A stretch of DNA of 64,000 nucleotides from Pseudomonas fluorescens. Lineage in GTDB: Bacteria; Pseudomonadota; Gammaproteobacteria; Pseudomonadales; Pseudomonadaceae. Shown piece by piece: positions 34,422-43,046 of the stretch. Below the pieces are notes generated by a model. The model did no database searches. It saw only the letters and a list, made by a program, of their open reading frames with translations, and was not told the DNA's origin. The position numbers were made by a program, and so were the translations under genes. The DNA is taken from positions 380,595 through 444,594 of the forward strand of contig NZ_CABVHU010000001.1 in assembly GCF_902497855.1 (NCBI RefSeq), written 5' to 3'. Numbering within the stretch: the stretch's first letter is position 1; the number at the start of each line of letters is the position of its first letter.

Positions 34422-35555
34422 ATGGATTTCGAATTAAGTGAAGACCAGCGCGCCATTGCGCAAATGGCCGACAGCCTGTTTGTCGACCATTGCCATGACG
34501 ACTACATGCGCCAATGGGACACCAGTGGCGAACCGATGATGGCGCCGCTGTGGAAGCTATGCATCGAGACCGGGCTGCAGGCCTTGGCCATTCCCGAAGA
34601 ACACGGCGGCAGCGGCCTGGGCATGACCGAGCTGATGCTGGTGTTGCAGGCTCAGGGCAAGGCCCTGGCCCAGGTGCCGTTGTGGCGCCATCAACTGGCG
34701 GCCGCGACCCTGGCCCGTTTTGACGCCAGCGACAGTGCGGGATGGGTCGCCAAGGCGGCGTCCGGCGAGGCGCTGTTGAGCCTGTCCGTCGATGCGTTGA
34801 GCAGTGCGCTGGGCATTGAGCTGCAAGCGCAGGCGACTGATGGGGGCTGGTCGATCAATGGCCGGGTCGCGGCCCTGTCCCTGGGTGATCAAGCCCAGGC
34901 CGCACTGGTATTGGCGCAGGTCGACGGCCAACCGCGCTTGCTGCTGTTGGACCTGTCAGCGCCCGAAATCCAACGGGTGTCGGCGGTATTGACCCACGGT
35001 GAAGCGGTGGCCGACCTGTACATCGAAGGCTTGACCGTGAGCGGCGCAGCGCTGCTGCCGGCCGAGGCCGTCGCCTGGCTGGAGCTGCGCAGCATGGCGG
35101 CGCTGGCTGCCCTGCAACTGGGGGTCAGCGAAGAGCAGATCCGCCGCACCGTGGCCTATGTCAGCGAGCGCCGGCAGTTCGAGCGCAGCATCGGCAGCTT
35201 TCAGGCGGTGCAGATGAGCATGGCCGACACCCATATCGCCGTCGAAGCCTTGCGCACAGTGCTGTGGCAACTGGCCTACCGCATCGATGCCGGCTTGCTG
35301 GCGCCCTCCGAAGCCCTGGCCACCGCGTGGATGGCCTGTGAAGCGGGGCACCGCATCGGCCATGTCGCGCAACACGTGCATGGCGGCATCGGCGTCGACC
35401 TGACGTACCCGATCCACCGTTTTCTCTACTGGAGCCGCGGCCTCTGCCTTGCCCTGGGTGGTTCGGCGGCAAACCTGGAACGCCTGGGCGACTGGCTCAA
35501 CGATAACGACAAGCTGGGATGGAAATATGACCTCGAAGAACACCAAGCGCTTTGA
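34422..35555 (+). CDS. Acyl-CoA dehydrogenase, non-catalytic (beta-like) subunit
   Basis: 377 residues, ATG 34422 after TAGGAGCC. ACAD fold with N-terminal helical part (MDFELSEDQRAIAQMADSLF, PEEHGGSGLGMTELMLV) and C-terminal QHVHGGIGVDLTYPIHRFLYWSR. Aligned by eye on the FERSIGSFQAVQ anchor, the helix-G position that is Glu in isovaleryl-CoA-type enzymes is Ser here, and the C-terminal YEGT-type Glu is also missing. Steroid ACADs are alpha2beta2 heterotetramers in which only one subunit has the base, so I read this as the beta partner, probably of 37153. It overlaps the next gene by 29 bases. Confidence 0.83.
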   Translation: MDFELSEDQRAIAQMADSLFVDHCHDDYMRQWDTSGEPMMAPLWKLCIETGLQALAIPEEHGGSGLGMTELMLVLQAQGKALAQVPLWRHQLAAATLARFDASDSAGWVAKAASGEALLSLSVDALSSALGIELQAQATDGGWSINGRVAALSLGDQAQAALVLAQVDGQPRLLLLDLSAPEIQRVSAVLTHGEAVADLYIEGLTVSGAALLPAEAVAWLELRSMAALAALQLGVSEEQIRRTVAYVSERRQFERSIGSFQAVQMSMADTHIAVEALRTVLWQLAYRIDAGLLAPSEALATAWMACEAGHRIGHVAQHVHGGIGVDLTYPIHRFLYWSRGLCLALGGSAANLERLGDWLNDNDKLGWKYDLEEHQAL

Positions 35556-35946
35556 AGACGTGCGCCCCGGCGAAGTACTGCCGGAGCTTGCCGTCCCAAT
35601 CACGGTGACCCTGATCAACGGTGGCGCGATTGCCACCCGTGATTACTTCCCCGGCCACCACGACGCAGAGGCGGCCCGTGCCTTGGGTTCGCCCCACGTG
35701 TTCATGAACATCCTCACCACCAATGGGTTGGTGCAGCGGTTCATCGAGCAGTGGGCCGGGCCGCTGGCGCAATTCACCGCGCTGAAAATCAAGCTCGGCG
35801 CACCGAACTACCCCGGCGACTGCATGACCTTCAGCGGCAGCGTCACCGGCGTCGATGCGCACACCCGCTCGGTGGAAATCACCTTGAGCGGCAAAAATTC
35901 CATGGGCAACCACGTGACCGGCACGGTCGCGCTGGTCCTGCCCTGA
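35527..35946 (+). CDS. ChsH1-like MaoC hydratase subunit
   Basis: 139 residues, ATG 35527 inside the end of the ACAD gene. Single hot-dog domain. The hydratase dyad is present as D-x4-H in RDYFPGHHD (about residues 37-42), unlike the partner at 33426. Small size and context match ChsH1/Shy-type subunits that combine with a DUF35-carrying partner to hydrate a steroid enoyl-CoA. The C-terminus SMGNHVTGTVALVLP is the usual last strand. Confidence 0.87.
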   Translation: MTSKNTKRFEDVRPGEVLPELAVPITVTLINGGAIATRDYFPGHHDAEAARALGSPHVFMNILTTNGLVQRFIEQWAGPLAQFTALKIKLGAPNYPGDCMTFSGSVTGVDAHTRSVEITLSGKNSMGNHVTGTVALVLP

Positions 35947-35963
35947 CAGCCGGAGAGACACAG

Positions 35964-37142
35964 ATGACTGATTCATCGATTTCCGGGCGTGCCGCGATCG
36001 TTGGTCTAGGCGCAACCGAATTTTCCAAGAACTCCGGACGCACCGAATTGCGCCTGGCCCTGGAGGCCACCTTGAGTGCCCTCAAGGATGCCGGCATCGA
36101 CCCGAGCGAGGTCGAGGGTTTCAGTTCCTATTCCGTGGACAAGGTCCCGGAATACGAAATTGCCCGTTTGCTCGGTTGCAAGGACGTGAAGTTTTTTTCG
36201 CAAGTACCCCACGGTGGCGGCGCGGCTTGCGGGCCGGTGATGCACGCGGCCATGGCCGTGGCGACCGGGATGGCGAAAGTGGTGGTGGTCTATCGCGCCA
36301 TGAACGAACGCTCCTGGTATCGCTTCGGTACCGGTAACTACGGCTTCGCTTCGGCGCCGACCTTCGACAACGTCAACTACGGCTGGTACATGCCCCACGG
36401 CTTCCATACGCCGGCAGCCTGGGTCGGCATGTTCGCCCAGCGCTACATGCACACCTATGGCGCCACCAGCGAAGACTTCGGCCGGATCGCAGTGGCGGCG
36501 CGGGATTTTGCCGCCACCAACCCCCAGGCGTTTTTCCACGGTAAGCCGATCACCCTGGAAGAACACCAGGCCTCGCGCTGGATCTGCGAACCGCTGCACC
36601 TGCTCGATTGCTGCCAGGAATCCGATGGCGCCGTGGCGATGGTCATCACCTCGGCCGAGCGCGCCCGTGACCTGCGGCAGAAACCGGTGACGATCAAGGC
36701 CGGCTCCCAAGGCATCAGTCATGGTCAGCAGAGCATGACCTCGTTCTACCGCGACGACATCACCGGGTTGCCGGAGATGGGTGTGGTCGCCCGCGAGCTG
36801 TATCGCCAGTCGGGCCTGGGCCCGGAGTCTTTCCAGACTGCCGTGATCTACGACCACTTCACCCCCTTCGTATTACCGCAGCTTGAAGAGTTCGGTTTTG
36901 CCAAGCGCGGCGAAGCCAAGGAATTCATCCGCGCCGGGCACCACGCCCGTGGCGGCAAACTGCCGATCAACACCCATGGCGGGCAATTGGGCGAAGCCTA
37001 CATCCACGGCATGAACGGCATCGCCGAAGCGGTTCGCCAGGTGCGTGGCACCGCGGTCAATCAGGTGGCGGATGTGCAGAACGTGCTGGTCACCGCCGGC
37101 ACCGGCGTACCCACCAGCGGCCTGATTCTCGGCACAGCCTAA
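35964..37142 (+). CDS. Ltp2-like thiolase-fold aldolase
   Basis: 392 residues, ATG 35964 after CGGAGAGACAC. Thiolase fold of the SCP2/lipid-transfer group. The usual nucleophile position, GGC in thiolases, is Gly here (HGGGAACG, about 83-90), so it should not act by thiolysis. Tyr296 (IYDHFT) and Tyr346 (NTHGGQLGEAYIHG) are conserved in what I know of Ltp2, the retro-aldolase that removes the side-chain end from a hydroxy-steroid-CoA. Next to ChsH1/ChsH2-like genes this reproduces the core of the mycobacterial igr operon and the Sal/Shy modules of bile-acid-degrading pseudomonads. Confidence 0.87.
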   Translation: MTDSSISGRAAIVGLGATEFSKNSGRTELRLALEATLSALKDAGIDPSEVEGFSSYSVDKVPEYEIARLLGCKDVKFFSQVPHGGGAACGPVMHAAMAVATGMAKVVVVYRAMNERSWYRFGTGNYGFASAPTFDNVNYGWYMPHGFHTPAAWVGMFAQRYMHTYGATSEDFGRIAVAARDFAATNPQAFFHGKPITLEEHQASRWICEPLHLLDCCQESDGAVAMVITSAERARDLRQKPVTIKAGSQGISHGQQSMTSFYRDDITGLPEMGVVARELYRQSGLGPESFQTAVIYDHFTPFVLPQLEEFGFAKRGEAKEFIRAGHHARGGKLPINTHGGQLGEAYIHGMNGIAEAVRQVRGTAVNQVADVQNVLVTAGTGVPTSGLILGTA

Positions 37143-37152
37143 GGAGCAGCAG

Positions 37153-38322
37153 ATGTTCGTCGACCTCACTCCCGAACAACATGCCCTGCGCCACAAGGTG
37201 CGGGACTATTTCCAGGCCCTGATGACCCCGGACTTGCGCGAGCAGTTGCGCGGCAAGGAAGGCGGCGAGCTGTTTCGCCAGACCATCCGCCAGATGGGGC
37301 GCGACGGCTGGCTGGCGGTCGGCTGGCCCAAGGCCCATGGCGGTCAGGGCTATGCGGCCACCGAACAGTTGATCTTCTTCGAAGAAGCCAACATTGCCGG
37401 AGCACCGCTGCCGTTCGTGACCATCAGCACCGTCGGCCCGGCCTTGATGGCCCATGGCAGCGAGCTGCAGAAAGAGCGTTTTCTGCCAGGGATCGCCGCG
37501 GGCGAAATCATGTTCGCCATCGGTTATTCCGAACCCGACGCCGGCAGCGATCTGGCGGTGTTGAAAACCAGTGCCCGCCAGGACGATGAAGGCTTCGTGG
37601 TCAATGGCAACAAGCTGTGGACGTCGGGTGCCGAATCGGCCGACTTCGTCTGGCTGGCGGCCCGCACCGATCCGACCCAGGCGCGGCATAAGGGCATTTC
37701 GCTGCTGATCGTCGACACCACGACGCCGGGCTTCTCCCACACCCTGATTCCTACTACCAGCATTCCCACCACGGCCACCTACTACGACAACGTGCGGGTG
37801 CCCAGCGAGATGCTGGTGGGTCAGTTGCACGGCGGCTGGAAGCTGATCACCTCGCAACTGAACCACGAACGCCTCGGCCTGGGCACCTGGTCGGACAAGG
37901 TGGTGGCGCTGTTTCGCCGGGTTTACCTGTGGGCGCGGGCCCGCGACGAGCAGGGCCGTCGGGCGATGGACAAGGCCTGGGTGCGCAGTTCGCTGGCCGA
38001 GTGTTATGCACGCCTGGAAGCGATGCGCCTGATCAACATGCGCATCGCCGCCGACCTGGAGCACGAGCGCATGAACGTCGCGCTGAGTTCGACCACCAAG
38101 GTCTTCGGCTCCGAGTCGGCGATCGAGATCCTGCGCAAGCTGGCGGCGATCGTCGGCGCCAATGGTTCGATGCGCAGCGGCTCGGCGGCGACGCTGTTGC
38201 AGGGTGAACTGGAATTTGAATTGCGCTCTGCCCCGACCCTGACCTTTGGTGGCGGCACCAATGAAATCCAGCGCGAGCTGATCGCCCAGTTTGGCCTCGG
38301 CATGCCGCGTACCCAACGCTGA
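37153..38322 (+). CDS. Acyl-CoA dehydrogenase, catalytic (alpha-like) subunit
   Basis: 389 residues, AAGGAGCAGCAG before ATG 37153. ACAD motifs: IGYSEPDAGSDLAVLKTSA (flavin/substrate binding, about 120-138), KLWTSGAESADFVWL, and C-terminal TFGGGTNEIQRELIAQFGLG. The YEGT position is GGGT (no Glu), but a helix-G Glu is present in QLNHERLGLG (about residue 238), as in isovaleryl-CoA dehydrogenase and the catalytic ChsE subunits. It is therefore the likely active partner of 34422. Same operon. Confidence 0.86.
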   Translation: MFVDLTPEQHALRHKVRDYFQALMTPDLREQLRGKEGGELFRQTIRQMGRDGWLAVGWPKAHGGQGYAATEQLIFFEEANIAGAPLPFVTISTVGPALMAHGSELQKERFLPGIAAGEIMFAIGYSEPDAGSDLAVLKTSARQDDEGFVVNGNKLWTSGAESADFVWLAARTDPTQARHKGISLLIVDTTTPGFSHTLIPTTSIPTTATYYDNVRVPSEMLVGQLHGGWKLITSQLNHERLGLGTWSDKVVALFRRVYLWARARDEQGRRAMDKAWVRSSLAECYARLEAMRLINMRIAADLEHERMNVALSSTTKVFGSESAIEILRKLAAIVGANGSMRSGSAATLLQGELEFELRSAPTLTFGGGTNEIQRELIAQFGLGMPRTQR

Positions 38323-38349
38323 AGCTCGTCCATCAACAACAAAAACCGT

Positions 38350-38373
38350 ACTCGCCCCGAATCCGGGGCGAGT
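38350..38373. other. Perfect hairpin between two ACAD genes
   Basis: ACTCGCCCCG (38350-38359), loop AATC, CGGGGCGAGT (38364-38373). There is no T-run, so it is not a normal terminator; the AAGGGG ribosome site of the next gene follows at once. It may stabilise mRNA ends or set relative expression of the two ACAD pairs. Confidence 0.6.
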
Positions 38374-38387
38374 CGAAGGGGACTTTC

Positions 38388-39593
38388 ATGAGCACTATCG
38401 AGCAATTTCGGCAGGACACCCGTGCCTGGCTGGAGGCCAATTGCCCGCTGTCGATGCGCACCGGCATGGCAGAAGGCGATGTGGTGTGGGGCAGTCAGAA
38501 CCCGCAATTTCCCTGTGAAGACGCACGCCTGTGGTTCGAACGCATGCGCGACAAGCGCTGGTTCTGTCCCGAGTGGCCGGAGGAATATGGCGGCGCGGGC
38601 CTGAGTGACGAACAACTGTCGGTGCTGGAAAGCGAGATGCGTCGCATCAAGTGCCGCCCACCGCAAATCAACCTGGGCATCTGGATGCTCGGGCCAGTGT
38701 TGCTGGCGTTCGGCAGCGATGCGCAGAAACGCGATCTGTTGCCGCCGATCGCCCACGGTGAAGTGCGCTGGTGCCAGGGCTTTTCCGAGCCGAACGCCGG
38801 TTCGGACCTGGCCAGCCTGAAGATGGCCGCGCGTGATGCCGGCGATCACTTCGTGGTGGATGGCAGCAAGATCTGGACCTCCTACGGCGACAAATCCGAC
38901 TGGATGTATGCCCTGGTGCGCACCGACTTCAGCGCGCCTAAACACGAAGGCATCAGCCTGATCGTGCTGGACATGCGTAGCCCTGGCGTCACGCCGAAGC
39001 CGATCGATCTGATCAGCGGCAAATCGGCGTTCTGCCAGGTGTTCTTCGATGGGGTGAAGGTGCCCAAGAGCCAGTTGATCGGGCCATTGAACGGCGGCTG
39101 GAACCTGGCCAAGTACCTGTTGCAGCACGAGCGCAAGGCGATGTCGAAATTCGGCGAGTTCAGCCTGCCGTCGCACTTCGATCTTCTGGCCTTGATGCGT
39201 GAATACGTGCCGGCGCCACAGACCATGAGTGAACACGCATTGCAGGCGCGGGCCACGGCCTGTGCGATGAACGAGCATGCCTACAACCTGACCGTGCAGC
39301 GCATGGGTGAAGAGGCGCGGGCCGGTGATGACATCGGCGGCCTGATGTCGATCATGAAGCTGGTGCACACCGAACAGGAGCGCGACAAGTTCGAAGTGCT
39401 GCTCGACGCCATGGCCGGGCATGCCTTCGGCTGGGAGAGCGCGGCATTCAGCGAGCAGCAACTGGCGGTGACCCGTTCCTGGTTGAACAGCTATGCGCTG
39501 ACCATTTCCGGCGGGGCCTCGGAGATCCAACTGAATGTCATCGCCAAGCGCGTACTGGGCTTGCCCGACGCTAAAAAAGGAGTCACCCCATGA
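38388..39593 (+). CDS. Acyl-CoA dehydrogenase, catalytic (alpha-like) subunit of second pair
   Basis: 401 residues, ATG 38388 after AAGGGGACTTTC. Motifs: QGFSEPNAGSDLASLKMAA (about 125-143), KIWTSYGDKSDWMYALV and C-terminal ISGGASEIQLNVIAKRVLGL. The YEGT-type Glu is again Gly, while the helix-G Glu is present in LQHERKAMS (about 246). It overlaps the next ACAD gene as ATGA, and that partner lacks the base, so the two should form one heteromeric enzyme. Loss of a second catalytic site in the complex is the rule for steroid side-chain ACADs. Confidence 0.86.
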   Translation: MSTIEQFRQDTRAWLEANCPLSMRTGMAEGDVVWGSQNPQFPCEDARLWFERMRDKRWFCPEWPEEYGGAGLSDEQLSVLESEMRRIKCRPPQINLGIWMLGPVLLAFGSDAQKRDLLPPIAHGEVRWCQGFSEPNAGSDLASLKMAARDAGDHFVVDGSKIWTSYGDKSDWMYALVRTDFSAPKHEGISLIVLDMRSPGVTPKPIDLISGKSAFCQVFFDGVKVPKSQLIGPLNGGWNLAKYLLQHERKAMSKFGEFSLPSHFDLLALMREYVPAPQTMSEHALQARATACAMNEHAYNLTVQRMGEEARAGDDIGGLMSIMKLVHTEQERDKFEVLLDAMAGHAFGWESAAFSEQQLAVTRSWLNSYALTISGGASEIQLNVIAKRVLGLPDAKKGVTP

Positions 39594-40732
39594 GCCTGCG
39601 TTATAGCGATGAACAGCGTTTGCTGGCCGACAGCGCACGGGACTTTCTCGCCGCCCGCAGCCCGGTCAGCGCCCAGCGTCGACTGCGTGATGACGCAGTG
39701 GACCTGGGCTTCGATGCACCGCTGTGGCGGGACGCGGTCGAGCTGGGCTGGAGCGCGATTCCGTTTCCCGAAGACTTCGGCGGCCTGGATTTCGGCTGCA
39801 TGGGCCTGGGACCGATCTTCGAAGCCATGGGCCGCAACCTGTCGGCCTCGCCGCTGTTATCCAGCGTAGTGCTCGGCGGTTCGCTGTTGCATCTGGCGGG
39901 CAATTCGGCGCAACAGACGCACTGGTTGCAAGCGGTGATCGGCGGCGAACAGCGCCTGGTCCTGGCCGTGGATGAACGCTCGCGCCATGACCCGAGCCGC
40001 ATTGCCCTTGAGGCGAGAGCCGAGGGCCAGGGCTATCGCTTGCATGGCGATAAGTACTGGGTCGTCGATGGGCTGGGCGCCGATGCCTATGTGGTGGCGG
40101 CGCGCACGTCCGGGCAGCCGGGCGACACGCAAGGCATCAGCCTGTTCCTGGTACCCGCCAATACGCAGGGTTTGACCGTCAGTGCCTTGGCGCTGATCGA
40201 TTCGCGCAACAGCGCACGCCTGCAACTGGATCAGGTGCAATTGGGCAGCGACGCGCTGCTGGGCACCCTGGACGAGGGCTGGACGGCGCTGGAAACCGCA
40301 CTGGACCGGGGCCGCACCTGCCTGGCCGCGGAGCTGTTGGGGATGGCCGAGCAACTGTTCGAGACCACCCTGGAGTACCTCAAGACCCGTGTGCAGTTCG
40401 ACACGCCGATTGGCACCTTCCAGGTCCTGCAACATCGCGCCGCGCAGATGTACATCGACCTGGCGCTGAGCCGCAGCGCCCTGATGGCCGCGCTGGCGAC
40501 CCTGGATGATGCCAGCCACGATGCCCGCGCGCGCGCTCGCCTGGTCAGCCTGGCGAAATGGAAGGCCGGCGATACGGCAATCAAGGTGGCCAACGAGGCG
40601 GTGCAGATGCACGGCGGCATTGGTGTCACCGATGAGCTGGATGTCGGCCTGTATCTCAAGCGTGTTCGCGTTGCACAGGGCTGCCTGGGTGACCGGGATT
40701 TCCATTGTGAACGCTATTTGGCCCACCCGTAG
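39590..40732 (+). CDS. Acyl-CoA dehydrogenase, non-catalytic (beta-like) subunit of second pair
   Basis: 380 residues. Core ACAD parts are seen (FPEDFGGLDFGCMGLG; VQFDTPIGTFQVLQHRAAQMY; QMHGGIGVTDELDVGLYLKR). At the helix-G base position the sequence is LDRGRTCLAAE, with Gly aligned to the Glu of the catalytic type, and no YEGT motif follows. I therefore read it as the beta subunit for 38388, with which it shares ATGA overlap. The TAG stop codon at 40730 belongs to a REP element (CCGTAGGAGCC), see repeats at 40729. Confidence 0.84.
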   Translation: MSLRYSDEQRLLADSARDFLAARSPVSAQRRLRDDAVDLGFDAPLWRDAVELGWSAIPFPEDFGGLDFGCMGLGPIFEAMGRNLSASPLLSSVVLGGSLLHLAGNSAQQTHWLQAVIGGEQRLVLAVDERSRHDPSRIALEARAEGQGYRLHGDKYWVVDGLGADAYVVAARTSGQPGDTQGISLFLVPANTQGLTVSALALIDSRNSARLQLDQVQLGSDALLGTLDEGWTALETALDRGRTCLAAELLGMAEQLFETTLEYLKTRVQFDTPIGTFQVLQHRAAQMYIDLALSRSALMAALATLDDASHDARARARLVSLAKWKAGDTAIKVANEAVQMHGGIGVTDELDVGLYLKRVRVAQGCLGDRDFHCERYLAHP

Positions 40733-41242
40733 GAGCCAGGCTTGCCGGCGAACGGGACGCCACGGTGTGTCTGTTGAACCGCGTCATCGTTCTTCGCTGT
40801 AGGAGCCAGGCTTGCCGGCGAACCAGGCGACGCGGTGTAACTGTTGCACCGCGTCATCGTTCTTCGCCTGTAGGAGCCAGGCTTGCCGGCGAACCAGGCG
40901 ACGCGGTGTAACTGTTGCACCGCGTCATCGTTCTTCGCGGGCAAGCCTCGCTCCTACAGGTGAACGGGACGCCACGGTGTAACTGCCGCACCGCGTCATC
41001 GTTCTTCGCCTGTAGGAGCCAGGCTTGCCGGCGAACCAGGCGACGCGGTGTAACTGTTGCACCGCGTCATCGTTCTTCGCGGGCAAGCCTCGCTCCTACA
41101 GGTGAACGGGACGCCACGGTGTAACTGCCGCACCGCGTCATCGTTCTTCGCCTGTAGGAGCCAGGCTTGCCGGCGAACCAGGCGACGCGGTGTAACTGTT
41201 GCACCGCGTCATCATTCTTCGCGGGCAAGCCTCGCTCCTACA
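40729..41242. repeat. REPIN array, family 3, about 71-bp units
   Basis: Alternating GTAGGAGCCAGGCTTGCCGG and CGGGCAAGCCTCGCTCCTAC units joined by GGTGTAACTG-type spacers. A block of 142 bases (two units of 71) is repeated almost unchanged at 40958 and 41100. The array fills the whole gap between the ACAD operon and the acyl-CoA ligase at 41271. Open frames inside it are only read-through of the repeat. Confidence 0.88.
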
Positions 41243-41270
41243 GGTTTTTCGCTGTTCTGGAGATACACAA

Positions 41271-42953
41271 ATGAGCATTGAACGCTGGCAAACCGCGTGG
41301 CGACAATTGATCGCCCCCGGTGCGCCGTTTGAAGTGGTGACGCCCGATGACGGCGCGCCACGCTATTTCCGTCACGCTGCGCACAACCTGCTGCAGGTGC
41401 TCGACGCGGGTCGTGTCCACGGCGATCGTGAGTTCCTGGTCTGGCAATCGCAGCGCCTGACCTTCAATCAATATTACGATCAGGTTGACCGCCTCGCCGA
41501 GCAGATGGTCGCTCGTTTTGGCCTGCAACCGGGCGAGCGGGTGGCGATTGCCATGCGCAACCAGCCGGCGTGGCTGGTGGCCTTCGCCGCGATCCTGCGT
41601 TGTGGCGCGGTGTGTGTACCGCTCAACAGTTGGGGGCTGCGCGACGAGTTGCAGTACGCGCTGCAGGACAGCGGTTCGCGCCTGCTGCTGTGCGACGAAG
41701 CGCGCCTCGATACCTTGCGCGCAGATCTGGCCCGTGAGCAGCACGCCACGATTGTCGTCGGGAGCCAGGAAGAAACGTTGCCCGAGTACTGCCTGCGTTT
41801 CGAAGACTTGATCAGCGCGCCGGCATTACCGTTGCCTGCGCTGCAAATCGACCCCGACGCACCAGCACTGATCCTCTACACCTCCGGCACCACCAGTCGC
41901 GCCAAGGGTGCAGTGTCCACTCACCGGGCCATCTGCCAGGCACTGTTCGCACTGGATTTCCAGGGCGCGTTTTGCGCCATGAGTTCACCGGAACGCATCG
42001 GCGTAGTGATCAACAGCGGCTTCGCGCCAACCACGCTGGCGGCTGTTCCGCTGTTCCATGTCAGCGGCTTGCATGCGCAGTTCCTGTCGGCATTGCGCGG
42101 CGGTCGGCGCTTGATGCTGATGTACAAGTGGGATGTCGAACGGGCCATCGACCTGATTCGCGATGAGCGCTGCACCCAGTTCAACGGGGCACCGGTGATG
42201 ATGCAGCAACTGCTCGCTTCGCCACGCTTTGGCAGTGAGCAGACCGCCAGCCTGTTTGGCTTGGGGTTGGGCGGTGGAGCTTCGTCCGCCGGGGTGCTCG
42301 ACAACATGCTCAAGCTCAAGCCCGACGCCATTGGCGGCGCCGGCTACGGCCTGACCGAAAGCAACGGCATCGGTGCGGCGATTGGTGGCGATCAGTTTGT
42401 GTACAAGCCGGCAACGGCGGGCTGGGCGCTGCCGATCGTCGACATTCGCATCGGTGACAGCCCTGACCAGCCGCAGTTGGCGAACACCCGCGGGGTGATC
42501 TGGCTGCGTTCGCCGACCCTGATGAGCGCCTATTGGAACCTGCCCGAGGCTACCTCGCAAAGCCTGCGCGACGGTTGGCTCGACACCGGCGATATCGGCT
42601 ACCTCGACGACGAGGGCTTCCTCAGCATCACCGGGCGGGTCAAGGAGTTGATCAACCGCGGTGGCGAGAAGATTTCTGCGGCTGAAATCGAAACCTGCAT
42701 CCTCGATATGCCCGGCGTTCTGGAGGCCGCGGCATTCGCCATCGCCGACCCGTTGCTGGGTGAGACGGTGGGGCTGGCCGTGCATGGCCAGGCTTCGACG
42801 TTGCCTCAGGAGGCGCAAGTCTGCGCATTCATCGCCGAGCGCCTGGCCGCCTACAAGGTGCCGACGCAGGTCTATCGGGCACTCGAGCCCTTGCCCCGCA
42901 ATGCCACCGGCAAGGTGCTCAAGGCACAACTGCAAGAAAAGTTGGGCGCATAA
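41271..42953 (+). CDS. Acyl-CoA synthetase (AMP-forming)
   Basis: 560 residues from ATG 41271, TGGAGATACACA upstream. ANL superfamily motifs in order: ILYTSGTTSRAKGA (P-loop, about 203), GAGYGLTESNG (about 362), GWLDTGDIGYLDDEG (about 441), GRVKELINRGGEKIS and the catalytic Lys in NATGKVLKAQL near the end. It activates a carboxylic acid to its CoA thioester. In bile-acid degraders such ligases start side-chain oxidation. It lies directly behind a REPIN array, so any promoter must be within or before the array. Confidence 0.9.
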   Translation: MSIERWQTAWRQLIAPGAPFEVVTPDDGAPRYFRHAAHNLLQVLDAGRVHGDREFLVWQSQRLTFNQYYDQVDRLAEQMVARFGLQPGERVAIAMRNQPAWLVAFAAILRCGAVCVPLNSWGLRDELQYALQDSGSRLLLCDEARLDTLRADLAREQHATIVVGSQEETLPEYCLRFEDLISAPALPLPALQIDPDAPALILYTSGTTSRAKGAVSTHRAICQALFALDFQGAFCAMSSPERIGVVINSGFAPTTLAAVPLFHVSGLHAQFLSALRGGRRLMLMYKWDVERAIDLIRDERCTQFNGAPVMMQQLLASPRFGSEQTASLFGLGLGGGASSAGVLDNMLKLKPDAIGGAGYGLTESNGIGAAIGGDQFVYKPATAGWALPIVDIRIGDSPDQPQLANTRGVIWLRSPTLMSAYWNLPEATSQSLRDGWLDTGDIGYLDDEGFLSITGRVKELINRGGEKISAAEIETCILDMPGVLEAAAFAIADPLLGETVGLAVHGQASTLPQEAQVCAFIAERLAAYKVPTQVYRALEPLPRNATGKVLKAQLQEKLGA

Positions 42954-42961
42954 CGCCTGCT

Positions 42962-42979
42962 TAGTCTTTCCGGACGATG
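42962..42979 (+). promoter_or_regulatory. Island motif upstream of DUF1329 gene
   Basis: TAGTCTTTCCGGACGATG, 67 bases before the DUF1329 start and 8 bases after the acyl-CoA ligase stop. One of the two best copies of TAGTC-N5-GGACGATG. Confidence 0.6.
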
Positions 42980-43046
42980 TCGGGGCCGGCAGAACAGGGA
43001 CAAATGGGTCCATACCACACAGCCTTATCAGCGAAGGAGGCAACAC

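Noticed and set aside
35964..37142. Ordinary acetyl-CoA acetyltransferase (FadA)
   Set aside because: The nucleophile Cys is replaced by Gly at the expected site and the surrounding genes fit an Ltp2-type aldolase.
40729..41281. Repeated short open frames (such as MHRVIVLRGQASLLQ) inside the REPIN arrays
   Set aside because: They are read-through of the repeat units and recur in every array in several frames; no sign of coding selection.
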